Source of the DNA: an uncultured Candidatus Altimarinota bacterium
Lineage (GTDB): Bacteria; Patescibacteriota; Gracilibacteria; BD1-5; UBA6164
NCBI GenBank assembly: GCA_937931775.1
Contig: CALHAQ010000065.1
Span: forward strand, 1-8,401
Direction: 5' to 3'
DNA: 8,401 nt
A model generated the notes under the pieces. It worked only from the letters and a program-made list of their open reading frames with translations, had not been told where the DNA came from and searched no databases. Every line of letters starts with the position of its first letter. Within the stretch, counting starts at the first letter, position 1. The position numbers and the translations under genes are program-made. Below, piece by piece: positions 1 through 7,020 of this stretch.

Positions 1-607
1 CTAGAACATCTTTACCATCATCTCAAAGTCTATATTTTCATTCTTGTATATTTTTTTCAAGAATCTTATCATTTCTCTCTTTCATTCTTTTTAGTCTATC
101 TTTTTCAGGACAATCTATATATATAATGAGGCTATTATCTAGGAAAGAATTAACATTGGACTCTTTATTATCATACATTCTCCGTACAAAATCATTATTT
201 GCAGAATAGATATAGAGTCATACTTCTACTAGAGCAGACTTTTTTATATGCCAATCACTTTCAAATCAATAAATTTCAGTTCTTTGAATTCAATCTTGTT
301 TTTCCATATAACGAGTCCAATATGGTCATATTTCTCATTTTTTAAGTTTTAAATTGAAGTTTTCTTTTGAAATATTTGTATTTTCGATAGATTCGGTATC
401 TAAATTTCTTTTGGGACGAGTAACAAATCTATGAGGAACATAGATATTATTTTCTTTTTGAGAGCAGGCACGGAATATACTTGCTACATAACTCTTTCCA
501 CTATTTGATGATCCTGATATAATAATTCTGTTGATTTTTTTCCCTTTTTTTATCTGAGGTCATTCCTTAATTGAGAGATAGTTCTTAGATAATGTAATTG
601 TTTTCAT
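1..607 (-). CDS. Guanylate kinase/PhnN-like P-loop kinase, partial (C-terminus beyond window edge)
   Basis: At least 202 residues, read with TGA as Gly (eight in-frame TGA), starting at ATG 607-605. A Walker A loop GSSNSGKS occupies residues 32-39, with K38 and S39 as phosphate/Mg ligands. It is followed by HRFVTRPKR (59-67), matching the arginine-bearing TTR/TRP strand of guanylate kinase and ribose-1,5-bisphosphokinase (PhnN). EIYGF (111-115) resembles the nucleotide-monophosphate-binding YG segment. LIIYIDCPEKDRLKRMKER (160-178) looks like the sheet strand plus lid helix that contacts ATP. The family transfers phosphate from ATP to a nucleoside monophosphate or sugar phosphate in the cytoplasm. 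The substrate cannot be fixed from sequence; the nucleotide-binding half is divergent from housekeeping Gmk, so a specialised kinase is possible. It is transcribed divergently from the hxs genes, and a functional link is not evident. Confidence 0.72.
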
Positions 608-676
608 AATGCTATTATTTTAAGAGAGACCTTTAAACTTTTCTTTTGAGTTTTATGATAAGACTTTATATACTAG

Positions 677-704
677 ATTAGTATAGAGAATTTTACTAAT
701 TCTC
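677..704. repeat. Two overlapping, mutually exclusive inverted repeats
   Basis: ATTAGTA (677-683) pairs with TACTAAT (694-700), a 7-bp stem with a 10-base loop. GAGAATT (686-692) pairs with AATTCTC (698-704), a 7-bp stem with a 5-base loop. The two stems share bases, so only one can form at a time. They sit mid-way between divergent genes, upstream of the TATAAT box at 749 and over the possible minus-strand promoter. An operator for a dimeric regulator is the simplest reading; chance in AT-rich DNA is not excluded. Confidence 0.35.
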
Positions 705-727
705 AACATAATAAGAGATAAATAACT

Positions 728-754
728 TTGATTTATCTTGAGCATTTGTATAAT
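728..754 (+). promoter_or_regulatory. Sigma70-like promoter for the hxs genes
   Basis: A perfect -10 hexamer TATAAT at 749-754 is preceded by TTGATT at 728-733 with a 15-bp spacer, slightly short of the usual 16-18. Transcription would begin near 761, leaving about 23 nt before the hxsD-like ATG at 784. A second TATTAT (770-775) closer to the ATG would give a leaderless transcript, so the real start site is uncertain. Confidence 0.45.
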
Positions 755-783
755 GAGCCGCAATTATTTTATTATATATTTTT

Positions 784-1347
784 ATGACTGGAATTTTAAC
801 AGAGGTTGTTGAAGGGAAGCAATTTGAGCTGCTCATTGATACGAAAATTTTCTCAAAAGATATTGCTTTAAAGGCAGCATATAACTTTTTAGATAAAGGG
901 TACTTCTTTTTTAAGTTTGATGGAGATAAAAACCTTATTTTGCAATTTACTGCAAAAGACGATGTGGACATGGATCCAAAAAAAGTTATTGGAGAGTATA
1001 GTGATGAACTTCTTGATGTATATTTGAGAGATACTCTTGAAAAAGAAAATAAAGTGATTCGTGAAGCAATAGTTACTAAATCTATTAACGGACCTCTTGA
1101 TTCGACAAACTTTATATCTCTAGATACAGATAATCAACAACAAAATCAAATAGATTTTGATCAAGATATTGATGATATTCTTAAAGAAATAGAAAATGAT
1201 CCAGATTTAAAAATAGATGAAGAGGAAATAGAGAGAATACTCAAAGAAATAGAAGAAGAAACAGAGTGAGAAATACAAAAACCAGAGATACATGTCGATC
1301 AATCCGCAATATCTGGGGCAAAAGATATGTTTAAAAATAAAAAATAA
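784..1347 (+). CDS. hxsD: HxsD-like protein of a His-Xaa-Ser system, with acidic C-terminal extension
   Basis: 187 residues; read with the standard code it would stop at TGA 1267-1269 (codon 162), but as Gly it continues to TAA at 1345-1347. Residues 14-90 resemble HxsD, a small accessory protein of His-Xaa-Ser radical SAM systems. Visible elements are KIFSKDIALKAAYNFLDKG (21-39), a beta-rich stretch, and LLDVYLRD (76-83), matching the family's LLNDYxLRE signature. HxsD proteins are usually about 100 residues; here some 80 more follow, with a Gln/Asp-rich linker, an acidic and probably helical stretch (about 119-163) and a short basic end. The biochemical role of HxsD is not settled; substrate or enzyme binding is my inference, supported by position directly ahead of the maturase. 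It is first in a tight run with mini-HxsD (3-nt gap) and HxsB. Confidence 0.78.
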
Positions 1348-1350
1348 TAT

Positions 1351-1536
1351 ATGAACCAAAGTTTTACTATCGATGATACGATATATTCTCGTGAGGATAT
1401 ACTTTCAGCAATAGAGGATTACCAAGAAGTGACTTCTATTAGCTTTGAAGAAAATACCCTTACAATTTCATGAGATTCAGATGAAGAAATTCAAGAAATA
1501 TTTCTTGAATTTATGAACTATGTACTTTCTTTATAA
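1351..1536 (+). CDS. Mini-HxsD-like small protein (61 aa)
   Basis: A 61-residue protein starting at ATG 1351, three bases after the hxsD-like stop, and ending at TAA 1534-1536. One in-frame TGA (1471-1473) encodes Gly41. It reads like the front part of an HxsD domain: IYSREDILSAIEDY (11-24) parallels the KIFSKDIALKAAYNF segment of the upstream protein. A short predicted beta pair (ISFEENTLTI) follows, and the protein ends at EFMNYVLSL, where full HxsD proteins carry their EF/LLNDY-type motif. Composition is acidic. It is probably a truncated paralogue of its neighbour that partners the maturase or the precursor. No catalytic residues are apparent. The similarity is short and read by eye, so family membership is moderate; the position between HxsD and HxsB makes a real gene likely. 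Confidence 0.6.
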
Positions 1537-1542
1537 CAGTTT

Positions 1543-2994
1543 ATGACCGCAGATATACAAAAAATAAATGTAGATACACTATGACACTTTCGATTTAAAA
1601 AGTTCGATGATACTCAATATCTTATTACGAATGATGCAGGAAAGTTTCATTTTCTGAGTATTTCAGATTTTGAGAAATTTACCTCATGAAAAAGTAAAGA
1701 ACTCACATATTATGACGAACTCGTTCGAAAAGGATTTATTAAAAATGAAGATTTTGAAGAAAGAATGGTAGGGAGTGTCGCTCTAAAAAATCATTTTGTC
1801 GGAGTTTGACCAACTCTTCACATGATTGTTACCTCTCTTCGTTGTAATCATCACTGTAAGTATTGTCATGCAGCTGTAGCTCCTATGTCAGCAAAAGGAC
1901 TTGATATGGATAAAGAAACAGCAAAAAAAGTAGTTGATACTATTATGTATACAAATTCTCCTACTCTTACTATAGAATTTCAATGATGAGAATCTCTCGT
2001 AAATTATGAAGTGGTACAATACATCACTGAATATGCTACTATTAAAGCTCAACATCTCAAAAAGGAATTGAATTTTTCGATTGTAACAAATCTTACTCTT
2101 ATGACAGATGAGAAACTTCAGTGGCTCATGGATCATGGGGTTGATATTTGTACGAGTCTTGATGGTGATCAAGTAAATCATAATAATAATAGGACTTGAT
2201 ATGATGGAAACAGTTTTGAAAAGGTAACGTATTGGATAAAAAAGATTAATAAAAAGAGAGAAGAAGCGAATATGCGAAAGATATGAGCACTTCTTACGGT
2301 TACAAAAGAAAATCTCAAAGATTACGATAAAATTATTGATACTTATGTTGAACTAGGGTTAGATGGTATATTTCTGCGTTGGCTTAACCCATATGGTTTT
2401 GCAGCTTCACTCAAAGAAGAGATTGCATATGATAGTGAAGAATGGCTAGATTTTTATAAGAAATCATTAGATTATATTATAGAGATAAACAAATCGGGAA
2501 CAGAGTTTCGTGAGAATATCACCGGTATTTATCTCATGAAAATATTTAATCAAACAGATCCTGCCTTTATGGATATTCGTAGTCCAAGTGGTATTGCTGT
2601 ATGAGGAGTAGCATATAATTACGACGGAAAGGTATATGCATCAGATGAATCACGTATGTTGTGAAGAATGGGTATAGATGATTTCCTTATGACTGAAATG
2701 AAAGAAACATGAGAAGAGACTTATACAGCTATGATGAAGAGTGATATTACTAAAATAGCAGTACAATCGAGTTGTCTTGATGGTTTACCAGCTTATAATG
2801 ATCATGTATATAAGCAATATTTAGGAGTGGATATTATACATAACTTTAAAACAACTGGGAGTGTGTATAGACCTCTTATGAAAGATGATAAAATGGAGCT
2901 TCAGGTGGGAATACTAGATTATATATTTTTAAAACTTCAGGATCCTGAAGTTAAAAGTATATTTATGAAATGGATAGGAGTTCAATCAAGTTAA
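1543..2994 (+). CDS. hxsB: HxsB-family radical SAM maturase with degenerate SPASM domain
   Basis: 483 residues with ten in-frame TGA glycines. It should modify the HxsA-type peptide by radical SAM chemistry in the cytoplasm. The N-terminal 95 residues (FRFKKF, YLITNDAGKFHFLS, VRKGFI, GPTLHMIVTSLRC) follow the HxsB layout. The cluster motif is C101-x3-C105-x2-C108. The SAM-binding GGE is in IEFQGGES (148-151), its two glycines encoded by TGA TGA. CTSLDG, HNNNR and FLRWLNPYGFA are further family-like blocks. The C-terminal region keeps HxsB/SPASM-like sequence (DIRSPSG, AYNYDGKVYASDESRM, SSCLDGLP, GILDYIFLKL), but expected cluster cysteines are replaced. S349-x12-G362-x4-S367 stands where CX9-15GX4C is expected, and 418-431 lacks the following cysteines. 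Only C411 remains there. The enzyme probably has no auxiliary [4Fe-4S] clusters. The start follows mini-HxsD by six bases, without a Shine-Dalgarno. Confidence 0.85.
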
Positions 2995-3000
2995 TTTTTC

Positions 3001-3028
3001 TTGATATTTCTCTTTAATTAAGTAGAAT
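3001..3028 (+). promoter_or_regulatory. Possible promoter for hxsA
   Basis: TTGATA (3001-3006) and TAGAAT (3023-3028) are separated by 16 bp; each differs from the sigma70 consensus at one base. This lies in the 65-bp gap after hxsB and would start a transcript near 3035, about 25 nt ahead of the hxsA ATG. A second TATAAA lies at 3041-3046. A dedicated promoter would let the precursor be made in excess over its enzymes, as is common for RiPP precursors (inference). Confidence 0.45.
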
Positions 3029-3059
3029 TTTTAAAATATTTATAAAACATTATTTACTC

Positions 3060-3533
3060 ATGAGTAAGATAAAAAAAATACTTCCGAAAGTTAAAAAAAG
3101 TTTAAAAGATTTTTTGACTGATGAAAGTGGAAAAATCACAAAGAAAGATGCTCTTTGAATCACAGCATGAGCTCTTGCCTTTTCAGCTCTTTGAGATGTT
3201 GCTAATGCATGATGGGGACATCACTCTTGAGCGGATCATACGAGTGGAGCCTGAACTCATGCAAGTGTAGTTTCGGGGGCTCATCAAAGCGGGTATACTT
3301 TAGGAGCTCACCAAAGTGGATATGCTGTATGAGCATATGATGCTGGTTTTAAAACTGCTACTTGTAATCATGGGAGTGGTATCGTGAATGGGCACTATAG
3401 TAATACTCCTACAGCAAATATTTCATGACATGCAAATGGAACACTTTTAGGAGCTCACCAAAGTGGATACGCAACTTCTGGTCATGCGAGTTGACATCCT
3501 GTGAGTGGTCATGGAAGTCATAGTAGTTACTAA
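3060..3533 (+). CDS. hxsA: HxsA-like His-Xaa-Ser repeat precursor protein
   Basis: 157 residues, invisible under the standard code because nine of its 26 glycines are TGA. The N-terminus (1-30) is lysine-rich. Then comes a hydrophobic stretch, about residues 32-50, ending ANA-GWG at 48-53, which looks like a signal peptidase or leader-cleavage site, so export is likely (inference). From residue 54 to the end the protein is Gly/His/Ser-rich with eleven H-x-S tripeptides, starting at 54, 60, 67, 75, 84, 104, 112, 133, 142, 151 and 154. GAHQSGY occurs at 73-79, 82-88 and 131-137; the unit at 91-97 is diverged to GAYDAGF. There is one cysteine, C102. This is the presumed substrate of the adjacent HxsB-type radical SAM enzyme. 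The final structure of the modified peptide cannot be read from sequence. It ends at TAA, overlapping the opposing radical SAM gene by 4 bp. Confidence 0.85.
3299..3322 (+). repeat. 24-bp exact direct repeat in hxsA, copy 1
   Basis: Bases 3299-3322 are identical to 3446-3469; both encode the in-frame unit LGAHQSGY. Synonymous sites are also conserved (GCT CAC CAA AGT GGA), whereas the related unit at 3276-3298 uses CAT CAA AGC GGG. This suggests recent duplication or conversion of a repeat unit. Confidence 0.85.
3446..3469 (+). repeat. 24-bp exact direct repeat in hxsA, copy 2
   Basis: Second copy of the 24-bp sequence at 3299-3322, 147 bp downstream (49 codons, so in frame), encoding the last GAHQSGY unit of the precursor. 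Confidence 0.85.
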
Positions 3534-4450
3534 GCTGTGATATTTCATTTAATAATTTTGTTTCCTGTACATTCACCATCGCTTTTGAATCATTTTTGAA
3601 CACTGAGTAGTACTTCGCTGTAAGAAGTACTATTTTTATATATATTTTCTATATGTATATTCTTTTTTTGAAAGAGTTTCTGTAAAGGGTAACATTTAAA
3701 AATACTTCCATCGGTGTTGATATCAAATTTCCCATCATTTCCAGAACATCAGTATCTCAGTTTCATCCCAGCAGTTTCTTCTAGAAATTGTAGTTGCTGA
3801 GAAGTAAATATGGATTTATCAAGTCAGCATGAAATAGAAAAATATATATGTTTATAGTTTTCTTCTACTATTTCATATATAAACCTCCCGAGTCTTTTAT
3901 CAGTATTATCTATCATAAGGTCATCTCATACACTACTGTTTGTGATTTTGAGATTAAAGTGCGATATATTGTATATTTTTGCGAGTTCGAGTCACCAAGT
4001 AGGCTTTTTATATTCATATATATTGTAGCCAATTATAAGAGGAATTCAGATTGATTGTAGAAAGGTTATATTTGTTTTGAGACGTGATTTCTCTCTTTCT
4101 GAATAAAAATCCCCATGATTTATATTACAGTTTATTCGAATGCGGGTATTACGTAGCCCCTGGAAAATCTCTTTTAGAAGCTTAGTTTCTATATTGATAT
4201 TTGAAAATATTATAATGTCGAAATTTCATTTTTCTGCAAGTAGGAGAAACTTCTGTATTTTTTTGAATAACAATGGTTCTCCACCAAGGATTCGCACTTC
4301 GTTAATATTTTGTGATTTAAAGTATTTTAATATACTTATATATGTTTTTAGGGACATATTTTTTTGCAAGCTCATATCTTGCATATTTTCATTTGCAAAA
4401 CAGTAGTCACACTTTTGATTACAGAAGTTATTTACGATAATATTTGGCAT
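3530..4450 (-). CDS. Radical SAM protein with partial SPASM/twitch-like C-terminus
   Basis: 306 residues with eight in-frame TGA glycines, start ATG 4450-4448, stop TAG 3532-3530. An in-frame TAA four codons upstream (4462-4460) fixes this start, so the cluster motif C10-x3-C14-x2-C17 (CNQKCDYCFA) sits almost at the N-terminus. The SAM-binding GGEP is at 56-59. The C-terminal part contains C235-x12-G248-x4-C253, the pattern that opens SPASM and twitch domains, plus C208 and C294. The full set of later SPASM cysteines is lacking, so at most one auxiliary cluster is likely. The family modifies peptides or small molecules using SAM radicals. It is not recognisably HxsC, but it lies where a second Hxs maturase might be and ends against hxsA tail to tail. 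Alternatively it belongs with the aminotransferase gene, with which it shares start-codon bases. Confidence 0.85.
3608..3637 (+). terminator. Rho-independent terminator for hxsA
   Basis: TAGTACTTC (3608-3616) pairs perfectly with GAAGTACTA (3624-3632) around a 7-base loop, extendable with wobble pairs, and is followed by TTTTT at 3633-3637. It lies 75 bases past the hxsA stop, inside the 3' end of the opposing radical SAM gene. On the minus strand the hairpin has no T-run after it, so it should act only on plus-strand transcripts. Confidence 0.65.
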
Positions 4451-4464
4451 GCAACAGTTTTATA
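4415..4464. promoter_or_regulatory. Overlapping divergent starts with candidate leaderless promoters
   Basis: The tetranucleotide CATG at 4448-4451 carries both start codons: minus-strand ATG 4450-4448 and plus-strand ATG 4449-4451. For the plus strand TTGATT (4415-4420), 15 bp, GATAAT (4436-4441) would begin transcription about at the ATG. For the minus strand TATAAA at 4464-4459 sits 8 bases before its ATG. Both promoters would lie in the opposite gene's coding region and give leaderless or nearly leaderless mRNAs. The -35 for the minus strand is not clear. Confidence 0.4.
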
Positions 4465-5507
4465 CGACAAGATTTGTAAATGAGTTAATACGAAAAGAGT
4501 ATTATACCTTTATTGATACGTATTATAGTGATATTTTAAAGAATCCAAATACATATATTACTCTTGCTGAAAAATCTATTGCAAATTATTTGTGATGAGG
4601 ATATGTAAAGCTTTTAAATTCATGAACTACCTCTCTTCAATTTTCCCTTTTAGCTTCGTGAGTAGGCCCTTGAGATGAGGTAATTATCCCTGCTAATACA
4701 TATTCAGCAGACGCAATAGCTATAACAAATATATGAGCTACACCTGTATTTTGCGATATTAATCTAGGTAATTTTTGTATCGATATATGAGATATTCGTA
4801 ATAAAATAAGTCCTAAAACGAGAGCAATTATTCCCGTACATCTGTATGGGTATCCTGCAGATATAGATTGACTCATGGATTTAGTAAAGGGCACGAAAAT
4901 ATCTATTATAGAAGATGCCTCTCATGCTTTCTGAGGTAGTAGTAAATGAAGGAAGATGTGAACCCTTGGTCATATTTGAGCTTTTAGTACTCATATATCT
5001 AAGAATTTTTGAACTCTTGGGAATGGAGGAATATTTTTCACGAAGAATAAAGACACTTTTATGAAATTAGAGAGGTATATTTTTCCAGATAATAATACTG
5101 ATGAAGTTTTATTATCTGGAAGAACTCCAGCAAATATAGGTGTATTTGATGCTATTATGCTGATGCAAAAACTTAAAATCATAGATCATGTGATACAATC
5201 TAATCTTGAACTATTTTCATTATATTCTCAATATTTAGAAAAAGATACTTCTATTACAATACCTAAATTGGATCTTCAGAATACTATTCCACATATTAGG
5301 AATTTAACTATCTGTATTACATGAAAGAATCCATTTCTATGATACTGACAGAAGTTTTATGATAAAAACCTTATAGAATCAAGAGGCTTTTGATATGATG
5401 TAAAACTCCCAAATATAGAGAAGTTTTTCTCTTCATATTGGTCACTTCCATTTTACTTTAATTTTCCTAAAAAAGATATAGTAAATATATCAAAATATTT
5501 CTCATAA
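4449..5507 (+). CDS. DegT/DnrJ/EryC1/StrS family PLP-dependent aminotransferase
   Basis: 352 residues, 17 in-frame TGA glycines, TAA at 5505-5507. The family, fold type I PLP enzymes, transfers an amino group (usually from Glu or Gln) to keto-sugars, keto-cyclitols or related ketones/aldehydes. Diagnostic blocks are present in order. SGTTS (58-62) binds PLP phosphate, GPGDEVIIPANTY follows, then HLYGYPADID from residue 131. EDASHAFGG has D156 for the PLP ring nitrogen, and H159 sits at the usual Gln position. FSTHISKNFGTLGNGG has K185 as the Schiff-base lysine. The length is typical to slightly short, and all catalytic residues are intact, so it should be active. The acceptor cannot be deduced. 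It precedes two B12-type radical SAM genes on the same strand (86-bp gap), suggesting a shared pathway for a modified sugar, cyclitol or peptide aldehyde (inference). Confidence 0.92.
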
Positions 5508-5592
5508 TAATCCTTTGTAGAATTAGACTTTCATACTTTTTTTCTTATTATAAAAGTGTAGATAATTAAGCCAAAAAACTAATAAAATAGAG

Positions 5593-7020
5593 ATGAAAAT
5601 TAAAATCATTGCTCCTCCTGTTATAGATGTTTCATGACTTATGAGATCCCCACAATCTGATATTGGGATTTTATATGGAATGCTCAAAACAGAGTTTCAT
5701 GATGATGTGAGCATGAAAGATTATAGATTTTTTTATTATGATGATTTTTATTCTCTAGAGAGAGAGAATACAACTTTTAAAAAAGAGCGTTTTTTTGAAC
5801 ATAAAGACATTATGGATGTTGTTAGTGGGAAGAGCAGTACTCAGGATGAATTTTATCGCTCAGCATACTCTCTTTATAATAGTATAAAAGACTCTTTTGA
5901 TTCAACAGATTATCTCATTGTACCGATTTCTATATTTGAACAATTCTCTCTAGAATATTTTCTTTCAGGGATACTTATGGCCTATTTTTTTCATAAAGAA
6001 AATCCCAAATCAAAAATTATTTTATTCGGAACATATAGAAGCATATATGCGCAAATTACCATGAAAAATTTTGACTTCATTGATGGTATTGTAAAGAAAT
6101 GAGATAAGCACTCTATAGCTCAGATGATACATGCTTTTGAACAAGATAATATAGAAGCGATAGAAAATGCGATATTCGTTTCATCTGCATGAGTAAAAGA
6201 GTGAGAAGAATATAATGTAGATATTAATACTGATTGATACCCTGACTATTCTGGTTTTGACCTAGAAGTACATAAGCAGGAAGAGGATAAACTTGTACTT
6301 TCATATGAACTCTGACAATGATGTAGAAATAATTGTTTTTACTGTTATAACGTACATAAATGAGGGAATTATTTTGTAAAAGATGTATCTAAAATTGCAG
6401 ATGAACTTGAGAGATTACAAGATGAGTATAAAACAGACTTATTTCATTTTGATGATAATGAAATAAACTACTCTAATACCTTTTTACACGAACTTTCAGA
6501 GGAAATATGCAGAAGAAATATACGTATTAACTGGACAGCCCTTATCATACCCAGAGAGCTTGAAAAAGATCTTCTACAAAAACTTTATAATGCTTGATGT
6601 CGTCAGCTTAGATTTTGAATTGAATCAGGAAGCCAGAAAATGTTGAATATTATCTGAAAAAAGACTACAGTTACTTGAATAGAAGAAATACTTACATCAT
6701 GTACTCAGATATGAATTCAAACCTATGCCACCTTTATAGTTGATCTTCCACAAGAAACTCAGGAAGATATAGATTTGACGCTTAGATTCATTCATCGAAA
6801 TCAAGATTTCTTAAAATATATAGTAATTTGTGCTTATAATACACACTTATGAACTTTTGATGTGAAATATTTCAATCATCTTCTTGGAAATTCCGACTAC
6901 AGTTTTGATAGAACGAAGAGAATTTCTAGAAAAAAACTTCTTTTAAGAAAATTTAGCGACACACTCTGAAAATACGATGTTGATGTAATACAATTCATGA
7001 AACACCACTTATGAAAGTAA
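5593..7020 (+). CDS. B12-binding-type radical SAM protein (first of tandem pair)
   Basis: 475 residues with sixteen in-frame TGA glycines; ATG at 5593 gives MKIKIIAPPVID, the usual opening strand of cobalamin-binding radical SAM proteins. The N-terminal half resembles the Rossmann-like B12 domain (SPQSDIGILYGML, SKIILFGTYRSIYA, FDFIDGIV). It has no DxHxxG motif, so cobalamin, if bound, would lack the lower His ligand. The radical SAM core has C244-x3-C248-x2-C251 (GQGCRNNCFYCY), then FHFDDNEIN, NWTALIIPREL, AGCRQLRFGIESGS and FIVDLPQETQED, all typical of this class. Members are methyltransferases or other C-C/C-H modifying enzymes; the substrate is unknown. The 86 bp before it are T-rich with TATTAT/TATAAA (5546-5554) as possible -10 boxes. 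It overlaps its paralogue downstream by 10 bp, so the two are probably co-translated. Confidence 0.87.

Larger units (their letters stand above)
608..783. promoter_or_regulatory. Divergent intergenic region between kinase and hxsD-like gene
   Basis: This 176-bp gap separates two divergently transcribed genes and contains no credible coding frame. It holds the plus-strand TATAAT promoter and the overlapping inverted repeats listed separately. For the minus strand a weak promoter can be drawn, with TTGAGA (706-701), a 15-bp spacer and TATACT (685-680). That spacer is short and the assignment is tentative. No Shine-Dalgarno-like purine run precedes either start codon. Confidence 0.5.

Noticed and set aside
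1888..2181. Open minus-strand frame inside hxsB
   Set aside because: It is antisense to a well-supported enzyme, has no recognisable domain and breaks none of the family motifs on the plus strand.
3060..3533. Repeats in hxsA as a CRISPR array or tandem satellite
   Set aside because: Repeat units are in frame, encode His-Xaa-Ser motifs and differ at the protein-neutral level; there is no regular spacer structure.
3848..4406. Two plus-strand open frames within the minus-strand radical SAM gene
   Set aside because: Low-complexity hydrophobic translations opposite a gene with clear CxxxCxxC and GGEP motifs; judged shadows.
3530..4450. Calling the minus-strand radical SAM gene hxsC
   Set aside because: The N-terminus is too short and the sequence around the cluster and GGEP motifs does not resemble the HxsC pattern I know.
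4637..4894. Open minus-strand frame inside the aminotransferase gene
   Set aside because: Its hydrophobic appearance comes from the complement of conserved aminotransferase codons; no start signal or domain supports it.
5508..5592. Short precursor peptide gene or terminator between the aminotransferase and the first B12-type radical SAM gene
   Set aside because: No open frame of useful length with a start is visible, and the only stem (ACTTTT/AAAAGT) is weak and lacks a proper T-run after it.
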